Source of the DNA: Nostoc sp. XA010
GTDB lineage: Bacteria; Cyanobacteriota; Cyanobacteriia; Cyanobacteriales; Nostocaceae
Length of the DNA stretch: 64,000 nucleotides
Reading direction: 5' to 3'
NCBI RefSeq assembly: GCF_020829625.1
Contig: NZ_JAIVFX010000021.1
Span: 1 to 64,000, forward strand
Shown here: one piece after another, positions 44,570-54,800 of the stretch
Layout: each line of letters starts with the position of its first letter
Position numbering within the stretch: the first letter of the stretch is position 1
The notes under the pieces: generated by a model
What the model saw: the letters and a program-made list of their open reading frames with translations, nothing else
Told to the model about the DNA's origin: nothing
The model's database searches: none
Position numbers and translations under genes: made by a program

Positions 44570-46012
44570 GTGTTGAAGAAAGTTGTGATGATTGGGGCTA
44601 TCACCCTACTGTTTTTAGGAGGGCCGCTGATGGGCAATGCTTTTGCCCAAACACCAGCTGCTGTGCCTGCTGCTGATACTGGAGATACGGCATTTATGCT
44701 GATTTCAGCAGCACTAGTGCTGTTAATGACACCAGGATTGGCGTTCTTCTATGGTGGATTTGTGCGATCGCGCAATATCCTAAACACATTGATGATGAGC
44801 TTTGTGTTGATGGCGATCGTGGGAGTTACCTGGATTCTGTGGGGTTATAGTCTTTCCTTTGCACCAGGTTTACCATTTATCGGTGGATTGCAATGGTTAG
44901 GGTTGAACGGTGTTGGTTTAGAAACTCAAGGCTACTTACCGCATCTGCCTTATGAAGATGCCCTCAAAGCAGCAGACCCTAAATATGCTGATCTCGTCTC
45001 CTACGCAGGAACGATACCCCACCAGGCATTCATGATTTATCAAGCCATGTTTGCTATTATCACCCCAGCCCTAATTTCTGGGGCGATCGCAGAGCGGATG
45101 AGTTTCCGAGCCTATTCGCTGTTTGTGCTGCTGTGGTCAACCTTTGTTTACGCCCCCCTGGCTCACATGGTCTGGGCGAAAGGTGGATTTTTAGGTTTGG
45201 CTGGTGGATTAGGTGCCCTCGACTTTGCAGGTGGCACAGTTGTTCACATTAGTTCTGGCGTTTCTGCTTTGGTCGCAGCGATCGTCCTTGGGCCTCGGAA
45301 AACCCATCCTGATCGTCTTAGTCCGCCGCACAATGTTCCTTTCATTTTGCTGGGTGCTGGCTTGCTCTGGTTTGGTTGGTTCGGCTTCAACGCTGGGAGT
45401 GCCCTATCTGTTGCTAGTGGAACTTCTGGTAACTTAACAACAAATTTAGCAACAACAGCCTTTGTTGCCACTAATACGGCGGCGGCGGCGGCGGCTTTAA
45501 TGTGGCTAATCTTGGAGGCTGTTTTACGGGGTAAACCAACTGCCGTGGGAGCAGCTACAGGAGCCGTTGCTGGTTTAGTTGGCATCACTCCCGCAGCCGG
45601 ATTTGTGACACCGCTATCAGCGATTTTAATTGGTTTCATCACCGCCTTTGTTTGCTTCTATGCGATCAGTTTCAAGCACAAGCTAGAAATTGACGATGCT
45701 TTAGATACCTTTCCTGTGCATGGCGTTGGTGGGACAGTGGGGGCAATTTTAACGGCCATCTTTGCCACGACTCAAGTCAACAGCGGAGGTAAAGACGGAG
45801 TGTTACGTGGTAATTTTGGTGAATTGGGAGTTGAACTAGTAGCAATTGCCATTGCTTATGTGATCGGAGGTGTTGGTACGTGGGTTATTCTCAAGGTTAT
45901 CGATGCTACAGTGGGGCTGCGAGTCAAAGAGGAAGCTGAATTGCAAGGTTTAGATATCAACGAACACGGCGAAGAAGGTTACAATTCCGAGTTTGGCGAT
46001 CGTCCCACTTAG
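44570..46012 (+). CDS. amt: Ammonium transporter, Amt family
   Basis: A 480-residue ammonium/ammonia channel with 11 core helices. An N-terminal signal-like segment (GAITLLFLGGPLMGNAFA) is followed by the core. Conserved pieces: ALVLLMTPGLAFFYGGFVRS (helix 1), MIYQAMFAIITPALISGAIA, the signature DFAGGTVVHISSGVSALVAA with the first pore His, FGFNAGSAL, and the second pore His in FPVHGVGGTVGA. It brings ammonium into the cell under low nitrogen. The start is GTG with AGGAAG upstream. The NtcA-like sites support nitrogen control. No glnK/glnB gene is adjacent. A strong inverted repeat follows. Confidence 0.97.
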   Translation: MLKKVVMIGAITLLFLGGPLMGNAFAQTPAAVPAADTGDTAFMLISAALVLLMTPGLAFFYGGFVRSRNILNTLMMSFVLMAIVGVTWILWGYSLSFAPGLPFIGGLQWLGLNGVGLETQGYLPHLPYEDALKAADPKYADLVSYAGTIPHQAFMIYQAMFAIITPALISGAIAERMSFRAYSLFVLLWSTFVYAPLAHMVWAKGGFLGLAGGLGALDFAGGTVVHISSGVSALVAAIVLGPRKTHPDRLSPPHNVPFILLGAGLLWFGWFGFNAGSALSVASGTSGNLTTNLATTAFVATNTAAAAAALMWLILEAVLRGKPTAVGAATGAVAGLVGITPAAGFVTPLSAILIGFITAFVCFYAISFKHKLEIDDALDTFPVHGVGGTVGAILTAIFATTQVNSGGKDGVLRGNFGELGVELVAIAIAYVIGGVGTWVILKVIDATVGLRVKEEAELQGLDINEHGEEGYNSEFGDRPT

Positions 46013-46031
46013 TAAAGAGTGCTAAGTCCTT

Positions 46032-46098
46032 CAATTTTGGATTTTAGATTTTAGATTTTTCTTTCAATCGAAAATCCAAAATTCAAAATCCAAAATTG
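46032..46098. terminator. Inverted repeat downstream of amt
   Basis: Arms caattttggatttt and aaaatccaaaattg, with repeated agatttt / aaaatcca units between, make a long AT-rich stem shortly after the amt stop. The same sequence class recurs in frame inside pbpC (59596-59655). Confidence 0.6.
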
Positions 46099-46159
46099 GG
46101 CTGATTTGCGATCGCTAGCGTTAAAATTTGATTCAAATAATTGGTAAATTTCGCTAGTC

Positions 46160-46993
46160 GTGTCTACATCTGCAAAAACCTTTCCTATCTGGGCATTTTT
46201 CTCGCTGTTAACCAACGGCATCCTAATGTTGGCGGTCATCCTGCTAATTTGGCAACAGCAGAGATTGTCCGCTTTTTTTGGGACAATAACATCCCCAGAG
46301 CCAATCAGCCTGAACAACTCACCCGAAATTGCTACACCTGATTTAGGTCGTCGTCACCAACTCTCTTACCAGCAGTGGGTAGACATCCTCATGCAAGAAG
46401 CTAAGGTAGCCGCAGACCAACGTCCTTCGCACTTAACGATCCTGGTGGGAGATTCTTTGAGTTTGTGGTTTCCGCCTGAGTTATTACCAGAAGGTAAAAA
46501 TTGGCTCAATCAAGGAATTTCTGGCGAAACCAGTAATGGGCTTTTGAAAAGATTGGAGATATTTGACCGCACCCAGCCAGAGGTGATTTTTGTGATGATT
46601 GGCATTAATGACCTAATTCAGGGGGTGAGCGACAGGGTAATTTTAAATAATCAGCGTCAAATTATCAATTACCTACGAAAGACGCATCCCACAACGCAAA
46701 TTGTTGTCCAATCGATTTTGCCACATGGGGCAGAAGAAGCAACCTGGAAAGGACGAGAGAAACTTCTGGCTGTTGCCAATAGTCGCATTCGTGAGTTAAA
46801 TGAGCAATTGCAAAGTATTTGTAACAAAAAAGGTGTCAAATATCTCGATTTATACCCCCTGTTTACCAACAAACAAGGTAATCTCCGCCGCGAATTTACT
46901 ACTGATGGCTTACATTTAAGTCCTGAAGGCTATATAGTTTGGCGTTCTGCATTGCAGATTTATAGCGAGATCGAATTAAAACCCCAGCGTTAA
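46160..46993 (+). CDS. Membrane-anchored SGNH/GDSL hydrolase
   Basis: A 277-residue protein. One N-terminal helix (FFSLLTNGILMLAVILLIW, about 12-32) anchors it, with the catalytic domain outside the cytoplasm. SGNH blocks are complete: ILVGDSLSLW (nucleophile Ser), QGISGETSNG (Gly), MIGINDLIQG (Asn), and FTTDGLHLSPEGY (catalytic Asp and His). Substrate is unknown; family members de-acylate lipids or polysaccharides. The GTG start is used because no better ATG precedes the helix. It is unrelated in detail to the SGNH protein at 26460. Confidence 0.9.
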   Translation: MSTSAKTFPIWAFFSLLTNGILMLAVILLIWQQQRLSAFFGTITSPEPISLNNSPEIATPDLGRRHQLSYQQWVDILMQEAKVAADQRPSHLTILVGDSLSLWFPPELLPEGKNWLNQGISGETSNGLLKRLEIFDRTQPEVIFVMIGINDLIQGVSDRVILNNQRQIINYLRKTHPTTQIVVQSILPHGAEEATWKGREKLLAVANSRIRELNEQLQSICNKKGVKYLDLYPLFTNKQGNLRREFTTDGLHLSPEGYIVWRSALQIYSEIELKPQR

Positions 46994-47119
46994 CATCTTT
47001 CATCTTTCACTGGAAAAAGGATAAAAGACAAAAAGAAGTAATATCTTTGAATACAACTTTGTATAAATCGCGTCTGGGCGCGAGAAAATAAGAAATAGTG
47101 GTTTAAGTAGACAAATCTA

Positions 47120-48328
47120 ATGGATACAAAAGCTTTTAAGCGCAGCCTGCAACATTCCGAAAATTACAATCGCAAAGGGTTTGGTCATCAAGCAGAAGTT
47201 GCCACCCAGTTGCAATCTGAGTATCAGAGTAATTTGATTCAAGAAATTCGCGATCGCAATTACACTCTACAACGGGGTGATGTGACAATCCGACTAGCAC
47301 AAGCTTTTGGCTTTTGCTGGGGTGTAGAACGCGCTGTGGCAATGGCTTACGAAACTCGCCAGCACTTCCCTACAGAACACATCTGGATTACTAACGAGAT
47401 TATCCACAACCCCTCTGTAAATCAGCGAATGCAGGAGATGGAAGTAGAATTCATCCCCATTGAAGGAAAGAATAAAGACTTTTCTGTTGTTGGAACTGGT
47501 GATGTAGTGATATTACCCGCCTTTGGGGCTAGCGTTCAAGAAATGCAGATACTTCACGATAAAGGCTGCAAAATTGTTGATACAACTTGTCCTTGGGTAT
47601 CTAAAGTTTGGAATACAGTAGAAAAGCACAAAAAAATCGATTATACATCAATAATTCACGGTAAATATAAACACGAAGAAACAGTTGCGACTAGTTCCTT
47701 TGCTGGCAAGTATTTAATTGTGTTGAATTTGCAAGAAGCGCAATATGTTGCTGACTATATTATGAATGGTGGGAACCGTGAAGAATTTATGACAAAATTT
47801 GCTAAAGCTTGTTCAGCAGGATTTGACCCTGATCAAGATTTAGCAAGAGTTGGTATTGCTAACCAAACTACGATGCTAAAAGACGAAACTGAGCAAATCG
47901 GCAAGCTTTTTGAGCGGACTATGTTGCAAAAGTATGGTCCCACCGAGTTAAATCAGCATTTCCAAAGCTTCAATACTATTTGTGATGCAACTCAAGAACG
48001 CCAAGATGCCATGTTGGAGTTAGTGGAACAAAATTTAAATTTAATGATAGTAATTGGTGGGTTTAATTCATCGAATACTACTCAATTGCAACAAATTGCT
48101 TTTGAGCGGGGAATTCCTTCTTATCATATTGATACTGTTGAACGCCTCAAATCAGGAGATTCCATAGAACATCGGCAATTAAATGGGCAGTTAATAACTA
48201 CAGAAAATTGGTTGCCAGATGGAGAAATTGTTGTGGGAATTACTTCTGGTGCTTCCACGCCAGATAAGGTAGTAGAAGATGTGATTGAGAAGATTTTTGC
48301 AATGAAAGCAACAGCAGCGCTGGTTTAA
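47120..48328 (+). CDS. ispH: 4-hydroxy-3-methylbut-2-enyl diphosphate reductase
   Basis: The last step of the MEP isoprenoid pathway, giving IPP and DMAPP using a [4Fe-4S] cluster. The three cluster cysteines are seen in AFGFCWGVERAV (about residue 70), DTTCPWVSKVWN (about 160) and TICDATQERQDAM (about 290). Substrate-binding motifs are ITNEIIHNPSVN, GIANQTTMLKD and GGFNSSNTTQL. About 400 residues with an N-terminal extension is the usual cyanobacterial/plant form; E. coli IspH is about 315. Single-gene unit, followed by a short ggggact repeat (48331-48360). Confidence 0.97.
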   Translation: MDTKAFKRSLQHSENYNRKGFGHQAEVATQLQSEYQSNLIQEIRDRNYTLQRGDVTIRLAQAFGFCWGVERAVAMAYETRQHFPTEHIWITNEIIHNPSVNQRMQEMEVEFIPIEGKNKDFSVVGTGDVVILPAFGASVQEMQILHDKGCKIVDTTCPWVSKVWNTVEKHKKIDYTSIIHGKYKHEETVATSSFAGKYLIVLNLQEAQYVADYIMNGGNREEFMTKFAKACSAGFDPDQDLARVGIANQTTMLKDETEQIGKLFERTMLQKYGPTELNQHFQSFNTICDATQERQDAMLELVEQNLNLMIVIGGFNSSNTTQLQQIAFERGIPSYHIDTVERLKSGDSIEHRQLNGQLITTENWLPDGEIVVGITSGASTPDKVVEDVIEKIFAMKATAALV

Positions 48329-48330
48329 AA

Positions 48331-48360
48331 GGGACTGGGGACTGGGGACTGGGTATTGGG
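48331..48360. repeat. Heptamer repeat (ggggact)n after ispH
   Basis: gggactggggactggggact and a decayed last unit. Same class as inside the 11856-12004 element. Confidence 0.85.
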
Positions 48361-48475
48361 AGTGCTGACTGTTGACTGAGAAGTTATTATTTTCCCCATC
48401 TCCTCGTCTCCCCATCTCCATTTGCAATTGCCGAGAAAGTTGCAAAATCAGTTAAAGAATGAAGCAGCAATATTC

Positions 48476-48734
48476 TTATCCAATCAGCGCCTCATACTCA
48501 TCATGTGAACCAATCCAGATCCAGTAATAATCCTCGCCGTTCTTTAGTGCTAGTGCGCGATATCCACCACTAATCCTGACTGACCACAAATCATTTCCTA
48601 CTTTTTTTGAAATGCAAAGACGGATGAAATTGATTATTAATCCAAAGACGATACGCCTTTCTAGCTTGCTCTTTAACTTCAGGTGAAAGTGCAGCATAAG
48701 AGCGCCAAAAATCAGGGGTTGTTAAGGATTTCAT
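48476..48734 (-). pseudogene. RelE/ParE-type toxin gene with a one-base frameshift
   Basis: From the ATG overlapping the antitoxin end the frame reads MKSLTTPDFWRSYAALSPEV, then QFHPSLHFKK. A run of seven T (48602-48608; A on the coding strand) shifts the frame by one. Removing one base continues as KVGNDLWSVRISGGYRALAL, then YWIWIGSHDEYEALIG and the stop. The joined protein of about 85 residues fits small RelE/ParE-like RNase or gyrase toxins, with the characteristic GGYRAL and GSHDEY motifs. It may be a true null, a homopolymer sequencing error or slippage-regulated; the sequence alone cannot tell. Confidence 0.75.
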
Positions 48735-48933
48735 CTAACGGTTTCACCCGATTAGCTTCAATATCTGCTTTTGCACGCTGGATTAACTGATCCAATCGAC
48801 CCGATTTTGCATCTGCTTCAATTTGCTTGTCCCAAGCATCGTTAAGATATTCTTGGAGCCAGTTTGATAAATCCCGCATTTCACCTTCAGACAGTTGCAT
48901 AATAGCGGCTTCTATTTCTGGGAGTGAGTTCAT
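48712..48933 (-). CDS. Antitoxin of a type II toxin-antitoxin pair
   Basis: A 73-residue acidic helical protein (LPEIEAAIMQLSEGEMRDLS, then QLIQRAKADIEANRVKPLDE). It precedes and overlaps the toxin reading frame by 23 bp, the usual antitoxin-first order with translational coupling. It has no clear N-terminal DNA-binding motif; the C-terminal half would wrap the toxin. Retention of an intact antitoxin beside a frameshifted toxin is a common decay state. Confidence 0.78.
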   Translation of the reverse strand: MNSLPEIEAAIMQLSEGEMRDLSNWLQEYLNDAWDKQIEADAKSGRLDQLIQRAKADIEANRVKPLDEILNNP

Positions 48934-49057
48934 CCTGTTATCCTCAATCCAGCACTATAAAATATATCCTACCAAAATTAACGGAATAATTCAGAATTAG
49001 AATTAGTGTCAAGTCTTAGTTATGAAGTAATAATTATTAATTTAATCATGAATTAGC

Positions 49058-50266
49058 ATGACAGAGAAATGGCTTTCTATCGTCGGTATTGGAGAAGATG
49101 GATTACAGGGGTTAAGCGCGATCGCTCGTTCTCTAGTGGATCAAGCTAAAGTAATTGTAGGAGGCGATCGCCATTTAGCAATGCTCCCTACAGATGACCA
49201 ACGTGAGAAACTAGTCTGGACATCTCCCATTAGCACTTCAGTTGAGGAAATCAGCAAGCGTCGGGGTGAGTCAATTTGCATACTTGCAAGTGGCGATCCG
49301 ATGTGTTACGGCATTGGTGTTACCTTGATGCGGCGAATTCCCATATCTGAAATGACGATTATCCCCGCACCTTCAGCCTTCAGCCTCGCCTGTGCCAGGG
49401 TGGGATGGTCTTTAACTGAGGTGGAAACCTTGAGTTTGAATGGTCGTCCATCCTCCCTACTCCAGTCTTACATTTACCCAAAAGCGCGGCTGTTGATTTT
49501 GAGTGAGGGGAAGGGCACACCCGCCATTGTTGCAGAAATTTTGACAAATCGCGGCTATGGTGGCAGTAAAATCACCCTATTGGAGCGTATGGGCGGCGCT
49601 CATGAAAGAATTGTGGAAGGTACGGCTGCATTCTGGAGTGAAACTGAAGTTGCTGCTTTGAATGCGATCGCAGTTGATTGTATTGCTGATGCTGGAGTTA
49701 TCCCTTTATCAAGATTACCAGGATTACCAGATAATGCCTATCACCACGATGGACAGTTAACGAAGCGTGAAGTTCGGGCAATCACCCTAGCAGGTTTAGC
49801 ACCGACACCGGGAGAACTATTGTGGGATGTTGGCGCGGGTTGTGGCTCAATTTCTATCGAATGGATGCGGAGTAATGCTCGGTGTCGAGCGATCGCGATC
49901 GAACAAAATGCTTCTAGACTACTATATATTGCCGATAATGCCGCGACTCTCGGTACTCCCAATCTGCAAATTATTGAAGGTAAAGCGCCCCAAGCCTTGA
50001 AAGACTTGCCTACACCAGATGCCATTTTTATTGGTGGTGGGGTGACAGCAACGGGACTTTTTGATGTTTGCTGGGAAGCACTGCGGCCGGGTGGACGTTT
50101 GGTGGCAAATGTAGTGACAGTAGAGGGTGAGCAAACTTTGTTTCAATGGCATGAACGAGTCGGTGGTGATTTAACTCGTATTGCCATTCAACGAGCTGAA
50201 CCTATTGGTAAATTTTTGGGCTGGCGAGGAATGGCGGGTGTGACGCAATGGGTAGTTGTCAAATAA
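49058..50266 (+). CDS. cobL: Precorrin-6Y C5,15-methyltransferase (fused CbiE/CbiT)
   Basis: A 402-residue bifunctional cobalamin-pathway enzyme that methylates C5 and C15 and decarboxylates the C12 side chain of precorrin-6Y. The N-terminal CbiE half (about 1-200) begins SIVGIGEDGLQGLS and has the ASGDPMCYGIG motif of corrin methyltransferases. The C-terminal CbiT half (about 215-400) has the SAM-binding motif LLWDVGAGCGSISIEWMR and FIGGGVTATGLFD. The length is as expected for CobL. No other cobalamin genes are nearby. Confidence 0.95.
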   Translation: MTEKWLSIVGIGEDGLQGLSAIARSLVDQAKVIVGGDRHLAMLPTDDQREKLVWTSPISTSVEEISKRRGESICILASGDPMCYGIGVTLMRRIPISEMTIIPAPSAFSLACARVGWSLTEVETLSLNGRPSSLLQSYIYPKARLLILSEGKGTPAIVAEILTNRGYGGSKITLLERMGGAHERIVEGTAAFWSETEVAALNAIAVDCIADAGVIPLSRLPGLPDNAYHHDGQLTKREVRAITLAGLAPTPGELLWDVGAGCGSISIEWMRSNARCRAIAIEQNASRLLYIADNAATLGTPNLQIIEGKAPQALKDLPTPDAIFIGGGVTATGLFDVCWEALRPGGRLVANVVTVEGEQTLFQWHERVGGDLTRIAIQRAEPIGKFLGWRGMAGVTQWVVVK

Positions 50267-50545
50267 CAAGATGATTCATAAGCTAAGGGAACTTAATTTC
50301 AAATTTAAATTTCTATTATTTATGATTGCAACGCTATTACCAGAAGCTGGTATAGTTCACACTTAATGTTCACAATTGAAAAACCTTACTGCCATTACAG
50401 CTAGTAAGCGGTTAATTGCTGTATAATTAGGTTTGTGTTCCCTTTTAGACTCGCTCACAGTTTGCAACAATCGCGGCAATTTCTTTATTGAGCGATTTGT
50501 GTTGTAATTATCGTCGGCAAAAAGTCACTTATTGGGGATGAAGTA

Positions 50546-50806
50546 ATGGACGAGCATAATCTTAACGACAAAAACAAATTTCTTTACCCTCGTAGTCGCT
50601 ATTACGGTCAAGTTAAGCCAGAGAATTTAGTATTTAATGCTAACCTTCAAGAATTTACTCAAAAAGTTGGCTACATTACCAGTTTAGAAACATCTGGAAA
50701 GCTTGACCCAGAAGACGCTTACAAACAGATTAAAGCACTTTGGAAACAGTTGAAACGTAGTAAAAAAGCATTGTTAATTGGTGAGGAACCACAAGAAAAA
50801 TCCTGA
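50546..50806 (+). CDS. Small conserved-looking cytosolic protein, unknown function
   Basis: An 86-residue protein, highly charged and helical (NKFLYPRSRYYGQVKPENLV near the start, then PEDAYKQIKALWKQLKRSKK). It has no membrane segment or known catalytic motif. GGGGA precedes the ATG at a plausible distance. The 280-bp upstream gap holds nothing I can name. The Tyr/Arg-rich start followed by a helical pair is, from memory, typical of small cyanobacterium-specific proteins. Confidence 0.7.
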   Translation: MDEHNLNDKNKFLYPRSRYYGQVKPENLVFNANLQEFTQKVGYITSLETSGKLDPEDAYKQIKALWKQLKRSKKALLIGEEPQEKS

Positions 50807-50877
50807 AGTTGTTTAAGAAACGCGATAATGCGATCGCTATTTATAATTACTCTTAGAAGAGTGCGTTCGCCTGTGTT

Positions 50878-51279
50878 TCAAGTACCCTGTTTATCTAGTA
50901 TTAAATTTCTCAACTTTTCTTCATCAAAACTAAGCCCATGACGTTCTAAATATGGGCGTAAATTTATTTTAATGAATAAATCTTTTAGCTCTTGGGCAAT
51001 TTCTTGGGGTGGATTTCCTGATAAGGCGATCGCAATCAAACGTTCTGCTGCTCGTAATTCACCACAGTCTATTGCAAGAGTTGCAGCACTGCGATGTAAT
51101 ACTGAGCGAGTCGGTTCGGCATCAAGTTGATTGGCAATCAGTGCAGCAGCTTGAGATTCTTTCTCAAAAGCTTGTCGATAGCTAGACTTGACTTGCTTAG
51201 AGTCTCCTCTGAGTTTAGCAGTAAAAGCTGCTTCGGCTAAATCCATCGCCTGTTTATGCAACTCCTGAATCTGACTCAT
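50878..51279 (-). CDS. Helical TPR-like small protein, second gene of a pair
   Basis: A 133-residue protein made of amphipathic helices (ELHKQAMDLAEAAFTAKLRG, then DCGELRAAERLIAIALSGNP), with the look of two to three TPR-like hairpins. Its ATG overlaps the upstream gene's stop (ATGA-type overlap of 4 bp), so the two genes form one operon. It may be an accessory or binding partner of the upstream product. No function is known to me. Confidence 0.7.
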   Translation of the reverse strand: MSQIQELHKQAMDLAEAAFTAKLRGDSKQVKSSYRQAFEKESQAAALIANQLDAEPTRSVLHRSAATLAIDCGELRAAERLIAIALSGNPPQEIAQELKDLFIKINLRPYLERHGLSFDEEKLRNLILDKQGT

Positions 51280-51749
51280 TTTTCCACAATAAAAGATAAG
51301 GGCTTGCTAAATTCAACAATAATAATGTAAGCGGGAAATTTGCCATCTGAAGGATTAGTTTGCTCTATTTTTTGTTTGACTCTAGCTCTAACCCTGCGAT
51401 CATCTGCTTTACGTATACCTGAAACTTCCAGCCTTACTTTATTTTGAAACGGAAGTTCACCTACTTCATCTTCGCTACCTAACCAATAATCAAATCCAGT
51501 ACCTTTGCGCGATCGCTCAATCACTGTAAACTGAGTCAATTGTCTGATGAGCATAAAGGCAATAGCATAGGCTGCTTGTTCTGTGGTGAACTCTTCATCA
51601 TTCCAGCAGCGAAGCATTTGCTGTGTAACAGGTTGCCAATATAGTCTGAAGGTGGTACGAAAGTCTCCATTAACTGTGAGTTCTACACCCTGTAAATGAC
51701 CTTGATCCTCCAAACACACCGCACAAGCTTCTGGCTTTTGCTGCTCCAA
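51276..51749 (-). CDS. Unknown protein, first gene of the pair, probably frameshifted at its 5' end
   Basis: The visible frame begins at a TTG without a ribosome site and codes 157 residues (EEFTTEQAAYAIAFMLIRQL, YWLGSEDEVGEL, then IIIVEFSKPLSFIVE). A different frame upstream (to about 51840) also reads like protein, including DKPQELVLTKLGEGLPAITP, then SFGAAKA, which would join at EACAVCLEDQGH if one base near 51727-51740 were removed. The natural gene is therefore likely about 35 codons longer and carries a one-base insertion, or a sequencing error. No ATG is seen for the longer form. Function unknown. Confidence 0.6.
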   Translation of the reverse strand: MEQQKPEACAVCLEDQGHLQGVELTVNGDFRTTFRLYWQPVTQQMLRCWNDEEFTTEQAAYAIAFMLIRQLTQFTVIERSRKGTGFDYWLGSEDEVGELPFQNKVRLEVSGIRKADDRRVRARVKQKIEQTNPSDGKFPAYIIIVEFSKPLSFIVEK

Positions 51750-51894
51750 AAGATGGAGTTATAGCGGGTAGTCCTTCTCCTAATTTAGTTAATACTAACT
51801 CTTGGGGTTTGTCCAAGCTAAACAGAGTGAATCTTACCGTGATTAGTTTGATTGTACTTTATTCCAGTTGCAGAAATGCAATAAACTACAATTA

Positions 51895-54800
51895 TTACTT
51901 TCCATCCTCCAGTATTAATGTAGACTCAGCAGTATGCCCAAATTCTTCTGGTGCGTATTGCAGATGAACTTGGGCACCAGGCCAAGAAAATGTACCAGGA
52001 GTAACAGAACGGACTAAGTAATGCAGACTATAAACCCCTGGTTCCAGGTGGCCGGCGTAGGCGATAATGCGATCGCGGTACACATTCTTAAAACCAAGTT
52101 CCCAGCTATCGGCTTTTGCTTGTAATGCAGCTGTGGTAGTTTGAAAACTTGCATCCACCGCCTCAAAACCTGATGGTAACGGATCTTTAATCACCACATG
52201 ATCCACAGGATGATCGGCAATGATTTCTAAACCAATATCAAACACCTGTCCTGAGGCTAAAGTCAAGGGTTTATCGAAAGCGTAAAGACCTGTTTTTTGT
52301 AAAACTTTATCTTTATTTACTTGACCAATTTCTCGTGTTATGCGTAAACCATTAAATCTGCCTGGTTGATTTCCCTGCAAGCGATAATTATAAGCAACCA
52401 GATAGTGTAAAGTGCCATTACCTGATTTTTGCAGCGTTAAATCATTACGCCCACGAGGTAATAGATTCATCGGCACAATTAGTTGTAAGCTAGGATTTGT
52501 GTAACCTTCAAACCGATTTTCTCCTAACTTATTACCAGCTAATTGTACTGTGGCAACAAAATTAGGTGGTGTGGGTTGCAGTTGACTATATTCTACCAAA
52601 GCTGTTAAGGCTTGGGCATTATTATAGTTAGTTTGCCATGTGCCATACCGCCGCAGTGCCAGAAGACTTTGGAATAATTTATCTATAACTTCGGGTTTAC
52701 TTTGTTTGGCAATAAACAAGCGTAAAGCTTGCGCTTGCGTCGTGGTAGATGAACTCATCCATCCCCAACTGCTGGGTAAACTCACAACTGCTGTGCGACC
52801 AGTTTCATATATACTTTGTTGCAGCTTGTTTACTAATTGTTGAGATTCATCTTGCCATTCTGGGAATTGAGATAAATATCGCGCCAGTTTAATTTGAGTT
52901 ACTACATCAAAATTATTACGCTGTTCATAAATATCTGCAAGAAAAGTATTGCGTTTTTCACCCAATTCTGATAAAGCAATTAAAGCATTAAGTTGCAGTT
53001 GCCTTTTACATAGTTGCTGTTTGCAAAACTCGTATTCTCCAGGATTCGCTAAAACTTTTTGCAAATAAGCTTTGAGGCGGGACAGCATTGCAGAATCGAC
53101 TAAGTTAGGAAACACCTGACTAGCTTTAACCAAAGATTCACCTGCATAAGAAGAAACCCAAGGGTCAGATTTTTCTTGTTTAGGGAAAGCAGCAAAACCA
53201 CCATCTGCTATTTGGAGTTTTTGTAATTGTTCAATTGCTTGTTTTGCCTGTTGGCTAGGATTAAATTCTGAAAATGTCTGACCATATTTTTGTGTAAGAT
53301 TTTGCAGATTAGTCGCAATCATTAACTGACTTGCAGCAGGTTCTGTAAACGGCAAATCATCATCTTCTAAAACCTGCTTTGCTGGTGCTTGAATCTCTGG
53401 AATTAAGGTACTCGCCAACTGAATATTTAAACCTCCCGCATCAGGGAAGGTATTTTTATCAACATTCAGGGGAATCTTCACCTGTTTTTCAGTTACACCA
53501 GTTTCAACAACTTTTTCTGTAATTTCAATTGGCTTAATTTCCAAAGGAACTTCAAAAGCATCTGCGGCTGTACCATTTAGCTGAGTGGTAAAGCGAACTT
53601 TCCCAACTCCCACACTATCCGCCACCATTGGAAAACGATAAGCGTGAGTCGCGGATTCAGCTTTGGTTTGCAAAGTAGTCGCTGTGGGGTTTTTCTCAGC
53701 AAACTTTACATTACCGCTAAGTTCGCCATTAATTGAGAGATTTCCTGTATTCCCAGTGTTGTTAGTTACAGATAAACCAGCAAGGATGCGATCGCCTGGA
53801 CGGGCAAATTGTGGCAAGATGGCATTAGTTAGCAGTGGCTTTGTGCTGATAAACGTCGCGTCTCCATTCCCGAAACGCAGATTTCCATCAGTGGCCACAG
53901 CCATCACCCGCCATGTAGTTAAGTCATCCGGGAGTTTAAAGGCTATCTGTGCATTACCGTTAGCATCGGTGAGAACAGAACCGTTGTAGTAAGCTAAGGC
54001 TTGAAAATCTGTGCGAGTGCGAGTATTGGCTGCACCAGTTGAAAAACCACCGCCATAACCCCAACCTTTGGGTTTAGCTACATCTTGTGGTTGTAATATG
54101 ACATCTGGACGATTATCGGTAAAGCGGGTAGATATCGGCTGTTCTGCATAAACTGTATCTACTAAGTCTGGGGGACGATAACCAGAAAGTTGTAACACTG
54201 CTTCATTTACCACCATGACTGTAAACTGTCCTTTGGTGGGATTTCCTTGATTATCCTTCAGTTCTAGTTGTACCGTTTCCTCCGCACCAGGTTCTAATGA
54301 TGCTTGTACTGGCTTAACTTGCAGTTTTAAATACTTATCTTCTAAGTTAACTTTAAAAGGTGTAAAACCAATCTTCACCAAATTATCTAAACTTCCCGCT
54401 TCGACTTGGTTTATCGGTTTGCCTTGTCTGACTAAGACAGCTTCAATAGCTGCATTTGGTAGCATTTCTGGCGTGACTTTAAACTGAATTTGTGGTGCGC
54501 TTCCCTGAGTTTTGGTAATTTGCTGATAAAGGGGTTTGTCTTTAATCACAGCAAAGTACAATTCTGCATCTGGATAGGGAGATTGAATTAGTACAGTAGC
54601 GGTTTCACCAGGTTTAAACTCTTTTTTATCTAGCTGAATTTCTAAGACATCTTTTTCTTTAGAACCCCAAAATACTGGATTTCCCCCAGTTGCCCAAATT
54701 TGTAAATCTGTGGCACTTGATTCGCCTTTGGCATCACTAAAATTAACTCTAATCCGGTATGAACCAGATTCCGGTGCTGTCAAATTCACCGATTGCGGAT

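Noticed and set aside
45244..45642. 132-codon open frame opposite amt
   Set aside because: Antisense to highly conserved transporter helices, with no independent support.
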